From Acidocella sp. (GTDB taxonomy: Bacteria > Pseudomonadota > Alphaproteobacteria > Acetobacterales > Acetobacteraceae), in NCBI GenBank assembly GCA_031291755.1, contig JARLIK010000013.1, positions 1 through 39,875 of the forward strand: a stretch of 39,875 bases of DNA, given 5' to 3'. Positions 39,643 through 39,875 of the stretch are shown one piece after another (the first letter of the stretch is position 1; every line of letters begins with the position of its first letter). The notes beneath the pieces were generated by a model. The model made no database searches and had not been told where the DNA came from. It saw only the letters and a program-made list of their open reading frames with translations. The position numbers and the translations under genes are program-made.

Positions 39643-39875
39643 AGCCAGCGCCCCGGCAGCAGCCATGCCAGCAGGGCGAGACAGGCAAAACCAATGGCGC
39701 CGGCGATCCAGTCGTCGGCCATGACGCCGAGGGCATCATGGCGGCGGTCCGCCATACCGACTGGGCCGGGCTTCCAGATGTCGAACAGCCGGAACAGGCC
39801 AAAGGCCAGCAGGCAGCCTAGTGCGGTGACTCGCGGCAGGGCCAGCATGGTGATCATCTGGCCGGCGACTTCGTC
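39639..39875 (-). CDS. pgpA: phosphatidylglycerophosphatase A (partial, N-terminus off window)
   Basis: C-terminal 78 residues of the enzyme that dephosphorylates phosphatidylglycerophosphate to phosphatidylglycerol in the inner membrane. It begins within the active-site motif DEVAGQM, then FGLFRLFDIWKPGPVGMAD, and ends with ALGVMADDWIAGAIG and a final membrane helix. PG is also the lipid donor for Lgt in this window. The stop overlaps pncC by ATGA. The start lies beyond the right edge. Confidence 0.92.
   Translation of the reverse strand, partial: DEVAGQMITMLALPRVTALGCLLAFGLFRLFDIWKPGPVGMADRRHDALGVMADDWIAGAIGFACLALLAWLLPGRWL

Noticed and set aside
1..39875. Defence island, prophage, CRISPR, integrated element or tRNA-linked insertion
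   Set aside because: No cas, integrase, transposase, phage structural, toxin-antitoxin or tRNA sequence was seen, and gene content is almost entirely core metabolism and envelope biogenesis.

Overview
The window looks like about 40 kb of core chromosome from a Gram-negative alphaproteobacterium. The best fit is an aromatic-degrading member of the Acetobacteraceae (Acidocella/Acidiphilium-like). This taxonomic call is inference from gene content: an alphaproteobacterial-type SdhCDAB, an XRE regulator beside lnt, MidA, UbiK and an ETF-beta methyltransferase near lgt, and a fused PcaD-PcaC. The DNA is GC-rich and densely coded, with AT-rich patches only in the intergenic gaps. I see no tRNA, rRNA, insertion sequence, CRISPR array, phage gene or replication origin. 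No stretch longer than about 260 bases lacks a gene.

Layout. (1) 1-5299, minus strand: a protocatechuate / beta-ketoadipate operon, pcaDC (fused)-pcaH-pcaG-pcaF-pcaB-pcaI, running off the left edge. It would convert protocatechuate to succinyl-CoA and acetyl-CoA. (2) 5446-8120, minus: a PhoR-type histidine kinase coupled to a lipoprotein of the LpoA / periplasmic binding-protein family. Its 5' end overlaps that of the divergent rsmI-MFS pair (8096-10140, plus). (3) 10157-16304, minus: an XRE regulator, lnt, methionine-salvage genes mtnC, mtnD and mtnB, tatA, a CPBP membrane protease and gluQ. (4) 16451-17433, plus: an HNH nuclease and a GlcG/HbpS-like protein. (5) 17546-19203, minus: a HisKA_2 kinase and a single-domain receiver. 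(6) 19396-24547: xseA and purD (divergent), an MsbA-like exporter and a tyrosine-phosphatase-like protein. (7) 24554-28895, minus: hldD-lgt-midA-pgeF-lipoprotein, an envelope operon joined by overlapping ends. (8) 28943-33973, plus: ubiK, an uncharacterised 89-residue membrane or secreted protein, an ETF-beta-type lysine methyltransferase and sdhCDAB, closed by a strong terminator. (9) 34182-36232, plus: an omega-amino-acid:pyruvate transaminase and an SDR. (10) 36229-39875: a GT2 glycosyltransferase, a cytochrome b561, and the overlapping trio pgpA-pncC-panB.

How it fits together. Two themes recur. One is the envelope: Lgt and Lnt act at the start and end of lipoprotein maturation, and the window also holds two lipoproteins, HldD, an MsbA-like exporter, PgeF, PgpA, TatA and a CPBP protease. 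The other is electron transfer into the quinone pool: the MidA complex I assembly methyltransferase, UbiK, an ETF-beta methyltransferase, SDH and cytochrome b561. The TCA-cycle SDH would also receive the succinate end of the pca pathway. Fourteen gene pairs overlap by exactly four bases (ATGA, GTGA or TTGA), and those overlaps fix several start codons.

Most of the window is ordinary metabolism. The least explained items are the 89-residue protein opening the methyltransferase-sdh cluster, the PhoR-lipoprotein pair, the GluQ-CPBP protease pair, the HisKA_2/receiver pair and several palindromic intergenic elements. I did not find a clear novel defence or mobile system.
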